A DNA stretch of 28,626 nt from an uncultured Bacteroides sp. GTDB taxonomy: Bacteria; Bacteroidota; Bacteroidia; Bacteroidales; Bacteroidaceae. The position numbers and the translations under genes are program-made. The notes below the pieces were generated by a model. It ran no database searches. It was given only the letters and a program-made list of their open reading frames with translations, and had not been told where the DNA came from. Of the stretch, positions 14,307-21,578 are shown one piece after another. Numbering within the stretch: position 1 is the stretch's first letter; each line of letters begins with the position of its first letter. Location: the NCBI GenBank assembly GCA_900542985.1, contig UQPQ01000037.1, forward strand, positions 1-28,626, given 5' to 3'.

Positions 14307-14407
14307 GTTTTTCAATTTTAACTATAAAAACAACCAGTTTGTCTTTGTATGCGATTACGGATTTATCCATCCATCAGTCGATTGATCGTTTTTCGATTAC
14401 GTATCTG
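14296..14407 (-). pseudogene. 3' remnant of a third lipoprotein-family gene
   Basis: Bases 14332-14406 align without gaps to 10304-10378, the end of the paralogue at 10268. In the same frame the remnant reads RYVIEKRSID, stop, WMDKSVIAYKDKL, against RYIDEEQQIDRWMNKSVIVHRDEL. It ends at a TAA exactly as many codons later as the intact gene does. One internal TGA (at 14374-14376) replaces an Arg codon. Similarity stops abruptly at about 14407, so everything upstream has been deleted or replaced. This is good evidence for a third, dead copy. Confidence 0.75.
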
Positions 14408-15088
14408 CTTTTTCTTGAAAAATAAAATGTTTTGAAAATCCGGTTTTCTCTTTCATAAAGTCTGATTTTTCAGTTTTTCGCTAACTGATACTTTTGTAAT
14501 TTAATGAATTTTAACAGGTAAAAAAGAGGAAATAAATCAAAAAAAGGACTGTATACATGCTTTATAACATGTATTTAGGGGATGAAACAAAGGAAAAAAG
14601 GACTCGTAAAAGAGGGTTTTGATACTTGTATCGGTGGGTGACGATACTTGTATCGTGAGCTTACGCTATTAGTAACACATGCTAACGGTATTAATAGTGT
14701 AAAAAAAGGGGATTAAAAGAGATTTTTATTCCTGTTTTTAGCGGAGTGGAGTGTTTTTTCTTCTCTTTTACAAGATGTATATTCGGGTGATAAAAAGATG
14801 TGATTCTTGTTGTGTGAGAAGATATTTGTTGTGTAATGCATATGTATTGTGTGACCTGTACGGATAAGTAGTGAATTTTCTGTCTTTTTGTATTTGGGTA
14901 TACCCCCAAAAAAGTGGAAATTTGCAACCGGACTTGCCTTTGAGTCTAAAAAGGCCTGTTTTAGGGGACTTGAATTGACATTTTGATAAATGTATATTCC
15001 GCTGAAGTAAGACACTTTCATTTTGTCATTTTACGAAAGAATCGGGAAGAGAAAAATATCAATGGGGGCTTTATTTGTCCGATTAAGC
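14408..15088. other. Long AT-rich intergenic region with palindromic repeats
   Basis: No gene is supported over about 680 bases. Minus-strand frames at 14691-14927 and 14713-15021 overlap each other in different frames and have chance composition. Visible structure: the twin palindromic 13-mers at 14621-14655 and an imperfect 14-base inverted repeat (14663-14676 with 14687-14700). The riboswitch promoter follows at the right end. Confidence 0.5.
14621..14655. repeat. Twin palindromic 13-mers (operator-like)
   Basis: GATACTTGTATCG occurs at 14621-14633 and again at 14643-14655. Each copy contains the palindrome GATA-CTTG-TATC; the second extends to ACGATA/TATCGT. The centres are 22 bases apart, about two helical turns, so a dimeric regulator could bind both on one face. 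No known regulator motif is recognised, and the nearest start codon is more than 380 bases away. Confidence 0.5.
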
Positions 15089-15119
15089 TTTTGTGTATAT
15101 CCAAAATATTATATCTTTG
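15089..15119 (+). promoter_or_regulatory. Promoter of the cobalamin riboswitch transcript
   Basis: TTTTG at 15089-15093 (-33) and TATCTTTG at 15112-15119 (-7), 18 bases apart, match the Bacteroidota promoter. The expected start of transcription, about 15126, is just before the first conserved element of the riboswitch. Confidence 0.75.
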
Positions 15120-15125
15120 TTGCCG

Positions 15126-15300
15126 GAAATGGTTCCGTGTGTCTGTTCGGACAAGCGGATTAAAAGGGAATCAGGTGGAATTCCTGAACAGTCCCGCTGC
15201 TGTAAGCTCTTTCAACTCTTCGGAAATAGCTTATGCCACTGATAACTGAACAATATCGGGAAGGCTCCGGAGAGGGGGTAAGTCAGAAGACCTGCCATCA
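15126..15300 (+). ncRNA. Cobalamin riboswitch (adenosylcobalamin type)
   Basis: The conserved elements appear in order: GGTTCC near the start, AAAGGGAATCAGGTG, ACAGTCCCGCTGCTGTAAG, GCCACTG, ATCGGGAAGGC, and the B12 box AGTCAGAAGACCTGCC at 15281-15296. This RNA binds cobalamin and, in known cases, lowers expression of the downstream uptake genes when the vitamin is plentiful. The promoter lies directly before it and two BtuG-like lipoproteins follow, which fits. A stem at 15308-15336 immediately after the aptamer may be the P13 hairpin of the expression platform. No T-run terminator follows, so control is probably at translation or through a longer rearrangement. Confidence 0.95.
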
Positions 15301-15546
15301 TACAAATTTAACTGCACTCGTGGGATAGGCAGTTAAGACTGAATTTATACAATTAATTTTATCAAGTAGGTGTGACCGGAAATTTCTGGTCTTCGTGCTG
15401 CTGTGTGTATTTCTGACAGGGAATACTGTATGCCTGTGTGTACAAAACAGGCGGGATGGCTTGTGCTGATTATTGCCGGCGATTTTGGAGGATTGATTGT
15501 GTAATGTCATTTTTTATAAAAACAGATTTTTATAAATAATAGTATT
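15301..15546 (+). promoter_or_regulatory. Structured leader between riboswitch and first gene
   Basis: About 245 untranslated bases hold four hairpins: TAACTGC with GCAGTTA (15309-15335), GACCGGA-AATT-TCTGGTC (15374-15391), GCCTGT with ACAGGC (15432-15452) and an AU-only stem ATAAAAA/TTTTTAT (15516-15533) just before the ribosome-binding region. None is followed by a proper T-run. Such a long leader beyond the aptamer is more than an expression platform normally needs. Confidence 0.5.
15430..15504 (+). CDS. Possible 24-codon leader ORF
   Basis: ATG at 15430 to TAA at 15502-15504 would encode MPVCTKQAGW, then a hydrophobic stretch ending GGLIV. The same frame is open back to a TGA at 15373-15375, with GTG at 15403 as another possible start. 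It lies wholly between the riboswitch and the first lipoprotein gene. It is too short to judge by codon use. It could be a leader peptide, a small membrane peptide or chance. The third leader hairpin overlaps its start. Confidence 0.3.
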   Translation: MPVCTKQAGWLVLIIAGDFGGLIV

Positions 15547-16986
15547 ATGAATTTTATTGGATTTGCAAGAAAAGCCGTCCTTATGGGGCTTATGGTATGC
15601 ATTGCCCTGTGTATGGGGGCTTGTTCGTCGGAAAATGGTACTGCAGGAGCAGGAGCCTTGAAGTTTGATTTACACATTGTGCAGGAGGGTACTGATCCTT
15701 TGTTTGTGGTGCCGGGACAGGATATGGTGCTGGAATATTCGGGAGAAAATATACAGACGATAGAAGTGGGAAAGCTGTCGGCCGGATGGACTGCAGAAGT
15801 GGATTATGAAGCATCTAAAATTGTACTGAATGCTACTGCTGAGGCTGAGAAAGAAGCGAAAATTGAATTTAAGGCGAAAGGTGGAGATGGTACAGAGCAG
15901 GTAAAAGAGTTGAGCTTTTATAACCTGAATTCGTTTAATGACCCGAACGGGGCTTTTGTGCTGAATGAAGGAAATATGACTACAGAGAATGGTTCGTTGG
16001 GATATATTACTCCGGAAGGTTATGTGATTGGTGATGCATATAAACTGGTGAATGGTACCGAACTGGGAAATGTAGCGCAGGATATGGCGTTCTACAACGG
16101 GAAGATTTATGTCATATCGCAGAATGGAAACAAAAATGCGGTGGGAGAGTTATTCGAGAATGATGGCACGCTTGTGGTAATGGATGCGAAAACGTTGAAA
16201 AAAGAAGTGACTTTTTCTAGAAATCAGTTGGAAGGACTGGACTGGCCTACACATATCGCTGTTCTTGATGAGAACCATATCTATATTCGGGATAATAAAG
16301 GGGTGTATCGTCTGGATATGGGAACGGGAAGAATTTCTTTTGTAGAAGGTTCCGACGGAGCTCCTAAGTCGCGTTTTGTGGTAATGGGAGGTAAGGTGTA
16401 TACATTCCAGAATAAAAACTATATGTGCAATATCCTTGAAATCTCACCGGAATCGGATAGTGTTTCTAAGATAAGTTTGCCTTATTCGGCTCCTTATAAG
16501 AGTTTGTATAGTATTGAGAAAGCCGGTGAGGGGGATGTATGGCTTACTGCGACTGGATTTGGTAAATATTATGTGGCTAAGTTTAATCTGGCTACTAAAG
16601 AGCTGGACTCTCGGGAAATTGGTTCGGAACCGAATGTGGGAAGTGCAGGGGTGTCTTTCTGTGTAAAAGATAATATGATTTATTATGCCAATGGCACTAC
16701 ACTGTATCGTATGAAGTTTGATGAGGCTGCCGGAGAGGAACCGGGTGAGGAGGAAATGCTTTGCGATCTTAATCTGCTTGATAGTAATGCAGGACTGTTG
16801 TATAACGGACTGGCTGTTCATCCGGTGACGGGACATGTATATGCAAACTCTATCAAATCGTTCCCCTTGTTTACTACAAATCAGATCTGGGTATTCGATT
16901 TTGAGACCAGCGTAGACTCTCCGTTTGCCAAATATGAGAATTATACACATTTCCCGGCAGGAGTCTTTTTTTATTCTGAAAATTAA
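15547..16986 (+). CDS. BtuG-like surface lipoprotein (DUF5074/YncE-like beta-propeller)
   Basis: This 479-residue lipoprotein probably binds corrinoids at the cell surface, as BtuG of Bacteroides thetaiotaomicron does for BtuB. It has a signal peptide with lipobox MGAC (Cys 26, followed by SSE), an immunoglobulin-like domain at about 36-112, then a beta-propeller of the DUF5074 family from about 117 to the end. Signature stretches are GAFVLNEGNM, GSLGYITPEG, AQDMAFYNGKIYVISQNG and the closing FPAGVFFYSEN. The vitamin B12 riboswitch just upstream supports the role strongly. What is missing is a TonB-dependent BtuB gene next door. Direct cobalamin binding is inferred, not shown. Confidence 0.85.
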   Translation: MNFIGFARKAVLMGLMVCIALCMGACSSENGTAGAGALKFDLHIVQEGTDPLFVVPGQDMVLEYSGENIQTIEVGKLSAGWTAEVDYEASKIVLNATAEAEKEAKIEFKAKGGDGTEQVKELSFYNLNSFNDPNGAFVLNEGNMTTENGSLGYITPEGYVIGDAYKLVNGTELGNVAQDMAFYNGKIYVISQNGNKNAVGELFENDGTLVVMDAKTLKKEVTFSRNQLEGLDWPTHIAVLDENHIYIRDNKGVYRLDMGTGRISFVEGSDGAPKSRFVVMGGKVYTFQNKNYMCNILEISPESDSVSKISLPYSAPYKSLYSIEKAGEGDVWLTATGFGKYYVAKFNLATKELDSREIGSEPNVGSAGVSFCVKDNMIYYANGTTLYRMKFDEAAGEEPGEEEMLCDLNLLDSNAGLLYNGLAVHPVTGHVYANSIKSFPLFTTNQIWVFDFETSVDSPFAKYENYTHFPAGVFFYSEN

Positions 16987-17001
16987 TTTATTATATTGGT
17001 T

Positions 17002-18261
17002 ATGAAGAAGTTATTTTATCGTGTTTGGGCTGTATGCATGCTGGCTGTAGCAGTATCGGGATGTTCTGATGATTTGTCGGAGGGTAATTCCGGCGGAGGT
17101 GGGAAAGAGGAAATCTTGGGCGGTTATGCCGACCCGAAAGGGGTGATGATATTGAACCAGGGAGCTCCCTCTTCGCAAAATAGTTCTCTGACTTTCATTA
17201 CTCCGGAAGGTGAAGTGGAGGATAACGTGTACCGTAAGGTAAATGGCTCGGCTTTTGGAAATTATGCGGAGGATTTATGGATGTATAACGGTAAGTTCTA
17301 TATCGTAAGTGACGGGCTTTTTGAACCTAATGGGGAGAAAACCGATGGTGAACTGGTGATTGTGGATGCTGTAACATTGAAACTTGAAAAGGCTTATCAG
17401 ATAGAAGATTTGAAGTTTCCTCGGCCGGAAGGAAGTCTGGAGGAAGATGAAATGCTTTCGCTAAGTACTCCTTTTGCCAATATTGCTGTATTGGATGAGA
17501 AGAATGTATTTTTTGCCGAAGGACAGGGAATGTTCCGCTTTGATACTACTACGGGAGAGCTGAATCTTATTGAAGGGGCTTATAATTTTGGTAACCAGGG
17601 AGGAACTATTGAAGAAGTGGCTTCAACAAGAGGTATCTTGAGAGTGGGAGACTGCCTGTATTGTGGGGGTGGAGGTTTCTGGCAAACTGCAAGATTGTTT
17701 GAGTTTGCCAAAGATAAGAATGAGGTGAATAGGGTTTTGCCTGATTTGAATGGTGATTTTATTAGTGGAATCTGCCAGACGGGCGAACGTGAGGTGATGC
17801 TTGCTACTTGTGGAAGAGGGGGAGAAAAGAAGTCTTACCTTATTTTTGTCGACCTCGACAGCTGGAAGGTAGTGAAAGAGGTGAAGATTGCGGAGGATAT
17901 TTCTGCTGAATTCTTTAATGACTCGGGAATTACAAAGGCTGGAAATTATATTTATTATGCAGCCGGGGGAACGACTATCCGTCGTTTGTCGCTCGAAACC
18001 TGGAAAGCGGAGGATTGTATCGATGTGCTGAAAGATGCGCCCGAAGGGATTCATCTGAACTGTAATGTGACTGCAGATCCTTCTAATCAGTATTTGTATG
18101 TGGCTGTATCGGATAAATACAGTGAATCGGAAATTCCTACTTGTAATTATTTGCTGATTTATGATTGCAGTGGAGAAAAACCGGTATTGGTGAATAAGAT
18201 TGTGAATAAGACAAGTTATCCGATAGGAATATATCCGATGAATAAGTTTTACAATAAATAA
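17002..18261 (+). CDS. Second BtuG-like surface lipoprotein (DUF5074 beta-propeller)
   Basis: From ATG 17002 the protein has 419 residues. A lipoprotein signal ends at SGC (Cys 21), followed by SDD, a good surface-export signal. It lacks the N-terminal immunoglobulin-like domain of its neighbour and goes straight into the propeller at about residue 43 (GVMILNQG, SLTFITPEGEVEDNVY, AEDLWMYNGKFYIVSDG), which aligns with that of the first protein. The final stretch YPIGIYPMNKF corresponds to the FPAGVFF end of the neighbour. It follows 15 bases after the first gene, so both are under the same riboswitch. A TTG at 16996 is two codons upstream, in frame, and less likely. The terminator at 18296 ends the unit. 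Confidence 0.85.
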   Translation: MKKLFYRVWAVCMLAVAVSGCSDDLSEGNSGGGGKEEILGGYADPKGVMILNQGAPSSQNSSLTFITPEGEVEDNVYRKVNGSAFGNYAEDLWMYNGKFYIVSDGLFEPNGEKTDGELVIVDAVTLKLEKAYQIEDLKFPRPEGSLEEDEMLSLSTPFANIAVLDEKNVFFAEGQGMFRFDTTTGELNLIEGAYNFGNQGGTIEEVASTRGILRVGDCLYCGGGGFWQTARLFEFAKDKNEVNRVLPDLNGDFISGICQTGEREVMLATCGRGGEKKSYLIFVDLDSWKVVKEVKIAEDISAEFFNDSGITKAGNYIYYAAGGTTIRRLSLETWKAEDCIDVLKDAPEGIHLNCNVTADPSNQYLYVAVSDKYSESEIPTCNYLLIYDCSGEKPVLVNKIVNKTSYPIGIYPMNKFYNK

Positions 18262-18295
18262 AGATACGGGGTAAACTGGAATTATCGGTACAAAA

Positions 18296-18341
18296 AGAAA
18301 TAGCAGCGGGAACTCCCGCTGCTATTTCTTTTTTATTTTAA
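18296..18341. terminator. Strong bidirectional terminator
   Basis: A perfect 15-bp stem (18296-18310 with 18315-18329) and a four-base loop, with a T-rich run (CTTTTTTATTTTA) on the plus side and TTTTTG on the minus side. It ends both the riboswitch-controlled operon and the convergent OmpA-like gene, whose stop codon lies within the T-run. Confidence 0.88.
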
Positions 18342-19052
18342 TGTGCCGGCTTCTGCCTGCTGAATCATCTGCTGGCTGGCATACATGTATACTTCTACAC
18401 GGCGGTTTTGACGGCGTCCGGCTTCGGTACTGTTGTCGCCTACAGGATTGCTCTCGCCCATTCCTTCTACTTTCTTGATCTGTGAAGCAGAAGCACCGCA
18501 TCCTAAAAGATAGCTGGATACGCTCTGGGCACGTGTCTGGGAGAGTTCCATGTTCTTCTGTGCACTTTGGGCTGCTGTACAGTTCTTCCATCCGGTATTG
18601 TCGGTATATCCGTAGATTGCGACATCCATGTCAGGGTTCTGGTTCAGAACATTGTTGGCAAACTTGCTTAATGCCGATTTGGCTGAGGTACTGAGATCGG
18701 CACTGCTTGTATTGAATAGAATACCGGAGTCGAATGTAACTTTTACTGCCTGTAAGCCGTTGTTGTCGGTTACCTGTTCTACTTCTGCGCCTTGAATTTC
18801 TGCGGCCTGCTGGGCTGCCTTATCCATTTTCTTTCCGATCAAGGCTCCTGCGCCTGCACCTACTGCAGCACCTACTGCTGCTCCAATGGCTGCTCCTTTT
18901 CCGTGTCCGATTACACCTCCGAGAATGGCTCCCATGGCAGCTCCGCTACCTCCACCAATCATACTTCCTTTGGCTGTCTTGTTCAAGGAAGCACATCCGC
19001 TTAATATTAAACTTGCGCTTAAAAACAGCGCCATACAATTTCTTGCTTTCAT
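18333..19052 (-). CDS. OmpA-family lipoprotein with glycine-zipper domain
   Basis: The 239-residue lipoprotein (lipobox LSGC, Cys 20) has a glycine-zipper membrane segment at about 30-73, where Gly and Ala recur every four residues. The C-terminal half (about 100-230) is an OmpA-like peptidoglycan-binding domain with YGYTDNTG (Asp contacts diaminopimelate), NMELSQTRAQSV and the final GRRQNRRVEV. It would tie the outer membrane to the cell wall. The start at 19052 gives a normal lipoprotein signal; an ATG ten codons earlier would precede it with a charged, unlikely extension. TATCTTGCA, a near -7 box, lies upstream. It is monocistronic. Confidence 0.9.
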   Translation of the reverse strand: MKARNCMALFLSASLILSGCASLNKTAKGSMIGGGSGAAMGAILGGVIGHGKGAAIGAAVGAAVGAGAGALIGKKMDKAAQQAAEIQGAEVEQVTDNNGLQAVKVTFDSGILFNTSSADLSTSAKSALSKFANNVLNQNPDMDVAIYGYTDNTGWKNCTAAQSAQKNMELSQTRAQSVSSYLLGCGASASQIKKVEGMGESNPVGDNSTEAGRRQNRRVEVYMYASQQMIQQAEAGTLK

Positions 19053-19144
19053 AAGTCGTATCTGTTTAGTTTGAAACTGCAAGATAAGGTAATTTGAGCA
19101 AATGTCCTAATTTTAAGAGGATAAAATACGGTTTTAAGGGTTGC

Positions 19145-19921
19145 TTAACCGTTGTGTGTATGATTATGCGATTTCAATACCCGATGGGGAAGATTACCGT
19201 GACCTACGAGTTCGATAGGGCATCCGAAATGTTCTTCCAGCCATTCTGTCGGTACTTCGGTGTCGGGGTGGTAATGCAGGTTACCGTTTACACAGGCAAT
19301 ACTCTTTACGTTTTGCAGCACGGTTCCTATGTCGTGACTGACCAAAATGATGGCACGCTCACGGTTTATTTCTTCAAGTAAAGAGTAGAGCTTGGCCTCA
19401 AAACGTTTGTCGATGTAAGTATTGGGTTCGTCTAAAATGACGACTTGCGGGTCGGATACCAAAGCCCGGCCTAATAGAGCACGTTGCAATTGTCCGCCGC
19501 TTAATTGTCCGATGGCACGTTTCTCCAGTCCTTCCAGTCCCATTTGGGCAATGACGTGCTGCACTTGTTCGTGCTGTTCACGACTGAAAGGGTGCAGGAG
19601 TGACTTCTGACGGTTCAGACCGGACAAAACGACTTCGTAGACCGAGATGGGGAATTTCTTGTCGATGGCATTGTATTGAGGGAGATATCCCATGCTGATT
19701 TCCGGTACTTCTGTTCCGTTTCGGAAGAAGCGGATTTGTCCCGAAGTGGGAGAGAGAAGTCCTAATATCACTTTTATCAGAGTGGTTTTTCCACCTCCGT
19801 TGGGACCGATAACGCCTAAGAAATCTTGTTCGTATACGGTGAGGTCGATATGATCGAGTACGGTTTTCCGGTCGTAGCCGGCCGAAATATCGCTTAATTG
19901 TATCAAAGGTGTTTTTTTCAT
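19145..19921 (-). CDS. Metal (probably zinc) ABC transporter ATPase, ZnuC-like
   Basis: From ATG 19921 the protein has 258 residues with all ABC motifs: Walker A GPNGGGKTT (39-47), Q-loop LPQYN, signature LSGGQ (140-144), Walker B VILDEP (161-166) and H-loop His196 in LVSHD. It groups with manganese/zinc importer ATPases; the C-terminus is His-rich (SHNHTHNG), consistent with metal handling. An upstream ATG (19966) would overlap the preceding gene and add an unlikely extension. It begins 16 bases after the solute-binding lipoprotein, so the two form an operon. No permease gene is found in the cluster. Confidence 0.88.
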   Translation of the reverse strand: MKKTPLIQLSDISAGYDRKTVLDHIDLTVYEQDFLGVIGPNGGGKTTLIKVILGLLSPTSGQIRFFRNGTEVPEISMGYLPQYNAIDKKFPISVYEVVLSGLNRQKSLLHPFSREQHEQVQHVIAQMGLEGLEKRAIGQLSGGQLQRALLGRALVSDPQVVILDEPNTYIDKRFEAKLYSLLEEINRERAIILVSHDIGTVLQNVKSIACVNGNLHYHPDTEVPTEWLEEHFGCPIELVGHGNLPHRVLKSHNHTHNG

Positions 19922-19937
19922 GCGTGTACAAATGCGT

Positions 19938-20798
19938 TTAGGGTTGCTGTAAGGCACGTGCCACATTTTTCATTTCTTCATCCCAATGGTAACTCAGTGG
20001 ATTGATAGGGACAATCTGCAATTGGGCTTCCCTGGCAATGAGTTCGGCATTACGGGTATCGAATTCTTGCTGTACGAAGATGATGCGGGCTTTTTTATGT
20101 CCGCTTTGTTCGATGAGTGCTTTCAGATGAGCCGGAGAGGGTTCTTTTCCCCCTTCTTCAATGCTGATTTGGGTGAGTCCGTAATCGCGGGCAAAATAAG
20201 AAAGTGCCGGATGATAAATCAGGAAAGTACTGTCTGCATGGCTCAGATAATTGCGTACTTCATGTTCGGTATTATCTATGACAAGATTCAGACTATCCAG
20301 CCGGTTCTGGTAGTAATCTGTATGAATAGAATCCAGTTGGCAGAGGGTTTGACAGATGTTTTGTGCAATCAGGCGGGCATTGCGGCAAGAATTCCAGATA
20401 TGAGGCTCGACTCCTCCTTCGTGAATGTGGTCGCCGTGCACTTTAGATTCTTCACGTATCAGGTCGATACCTGCAGACATATCGAAGAAAGGCAGTTCGG
20501 GAGAATTGCCTTGCAGTTTATCTATCCAGTTTTGTTCGAACCCGATGTAGCCGATGCGGAGATAGGCGGTACTTTGTGAGAGTGCAACCATCTGCTGGGG
20601 AGTGGGATCGTAGGTCTCGGGACTGCTGCCATCAGGAACCATACTTACTACCTTGAAGTGTTCACCGGCTATTGCTTCGGTGAAGTAACGAAGGGGTTCC
20701 AATGTGACGGTCAGTATAGGGCGCTCTCCGGCTTGTGGCTGTCTGTGACACGACATCAAGAGGAGCATGCTGATGAACAGAATGGTATATTGTTTCAT
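19938..20798 (-). CDS. Metal ABC transporter solute-binding lipoprotein, ZnuA-like
   Basis: The 286-residue protein from ATG 20798 has a lipoprotein signal (LLMSC, Cys 17) and the cluster A-I metal-binding fold. A His-rich loop (HGDHIHEGG, 121-129) precedes the conserved EPHIW (His133). YHPALSYFARDYG carries a further His ligand, and VQQEFDTRNAE the last acidic region. At the usual first ligand position (PH.YEPTP in zinc and manganese binders) it has PETYDPTP, so Glu61 replaces His. The ATPase gene follows. A TATCTTTG -7 box lies 26-33 bases upstream. The metal is most likely zinc, because of the His-rich loop. Confidence 0.87.
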   Translation of the reverse strand: MKQYTILFISMLLLMSCHRQPQAGERPILTVTLEPLRYFTEAIAGEHFKVVSMVPDGSSPETYDPTPQQMVALSQSTAYLRIGYIGFEQNWIDKLQGNSPELPFFDMSAGIDLIREESKVHGDHIHEGGVEPHIWNSCRNARLIAQNICQTLCQLDSIHTDYYQNRLDSLNLVIDNTEHEVRNYLSHADSTFLIYHPALSYFARDYGLTQISIEEGGKEPSPAHLKALIEQSGHKKARIIFVQQEFDTRNAELIAREAQLQIVPINPLSYHWDEEMKNVARALQQP

Positions 20799-20823
20799 AA
20801 AAAGTAAATCTTTGTGTGAAAAA

Positions 20824-20831
20824 CAAAGATA
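20824..20831 (-). promoter_or_regulatory. Bacteroidota -7 box for the znuA-like gene
   Basis: TATCTTTG on the minus strand, 25 bases before the ATG at 20798. The -33 region would fall in the stem of the mnmD terminator, and no TTTG is seen there. No clear Zur-type palindrome is visible. Confidence 0.5.
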
Positions 20832-20835
20832 CAAC

Positions 20836-20873
20836 AAATAAAGGAAATCACCGGAAAGTGATTTCCTTTATTT
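20836..20873 (-). terminator. Terminator of the six-gene operon
   Basis: A 15-bp perfect stem (20836-20850 with 20859-20873), with one more C-G pair inside, starting 21 bases after the MnmD stop. On the minus strand it ends in TTTATTT and leads straight into the promoter of the metal-transport genes. Confidence 0.75.
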
Positions 20874-20894
20874 ATCGTAATCTTCCCGAACAGC

Positions 20895-21551
20895 TTATCG
20901 GGTAGCACGAAGTATTTCACGTTTTCCTCCCGGAGGACCAGGCAGGCGTTCTACGGTATAGCCTGCACTTTGAAGCATGCGGCGTACGGAGCCTTTGGCA
21001 CAATAGGTAGTCAGTACACCTCCCGGGGCTGTGATGCGATATAAACTTTCGAAGAGGGAAGGATGCCACATTTCCGGCTGTTTGTCGGGAGCAAAAGCAT
21101 CGAAATAAATGACATCGTATTCTCCTGTAAATGGGAACTGGGTGAAATCGCCTTGTATCTTGTGGAGGGTAAACCATGGGGTTATGGATACCGGTTTATT
21201 CCATTCGGCACGATGCAAGGCTTCATACTCGGCGGCACGGGAAGGAGCAATCTGTTCGGGATATCCGAGCAACTGCAAGGTTTCTTCCGGTACCGGATAG
21301 AGTTCGATGGTGGTGAAACAGACCGGACGATGGGTACGTTCTGCTTCGAGTAAGGTAAGGAAGGCATTCAGACCGGTACCAAAACCTATCTCAAGTACAC
21401 GGGGAGCCGGTACTGTGACATGTTGTAAGCCCATCTGAATAAAGATATGTTCCGACTCGGTGCGTGCGCCTTTTACGGAGTGGTAATGTTCGTCTATTTC
21501 CGGAACGAATAGTGTATAGCTTCCGTCTGCAGTTTGTTCGGGTTGTATCAT
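20895..21551 (-). CDS. mnmD: tRNA (mnm5s2U34)-methyltransferase domain protein, MnmD type
   Basis: The 218-residue protein is the stand-alone methyltransferase half of MnmC (Methyltransferf_30/DUF752). It would methylate the aminomethyl group at wobble uridine 34 of certain tRNAs, using S-adenosylmethionine. Seen: EIGFGTGLNAF (SAM motif I, near residues 55-65), DVIYFDAFAPDKQPEMW (active-site loop), and the C-terminal LPGPPGGKREILRA. There is no fused oxidase domain, so it is shorter than enterobacterial MnmC and like the single-domain form in other phyla. It is the last gene of the operon, 27 bases after yqaA. Confidence 0.88.
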   Translation of the reverse strand: MIQPEQTADGSYTLFVPEIDEHYHSVKGARTESEHIFIQMGLQHVTVPAPRVLEIGFGTGLNAFLTLLEAERTHRPVCFTTIELYPVPEETLQLLGYPEQIAPSRAAEYEALHRAEWNKPVSITPWFTLHKIQGDFTQFPFTGEYDVIYFDAFAPDKQPEMWHPSLFESLYRITAPGGVLTTYCAKGSVRRMLQSAGYTVERLPGPPGGKREILRATR

Positions 21552-21578
21552 GGGGGATATGTTTTAAAGTTTGGATTG

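Noticed and set aside
10268..14407. Insertion sequence or integrated element carrying the accessory genes
   Set aside because: No transposase, integrase, terminal inverted repeats or tRNA attachment site could be found; duplication and decay explain the repeats seen.
14663..14700. Imperfect inverted repeat as a terminator
   Set aside because: Followed by an A-run and not a T-run on the plus strand, and no gene ends nearby on either strand.
14691..15021. Two overlapping minus-strand frames of 78 and 102 codons
   Set aside because: Different frames over the same AT-rich bases, no ribosome site, no coding look.
15298..15510. 70-codon minus-strand frame opposite the riboswitch leader
   Set aside because: The plus strand is clearly transcribed as the riboswitch leader; the minus frame has no family features.
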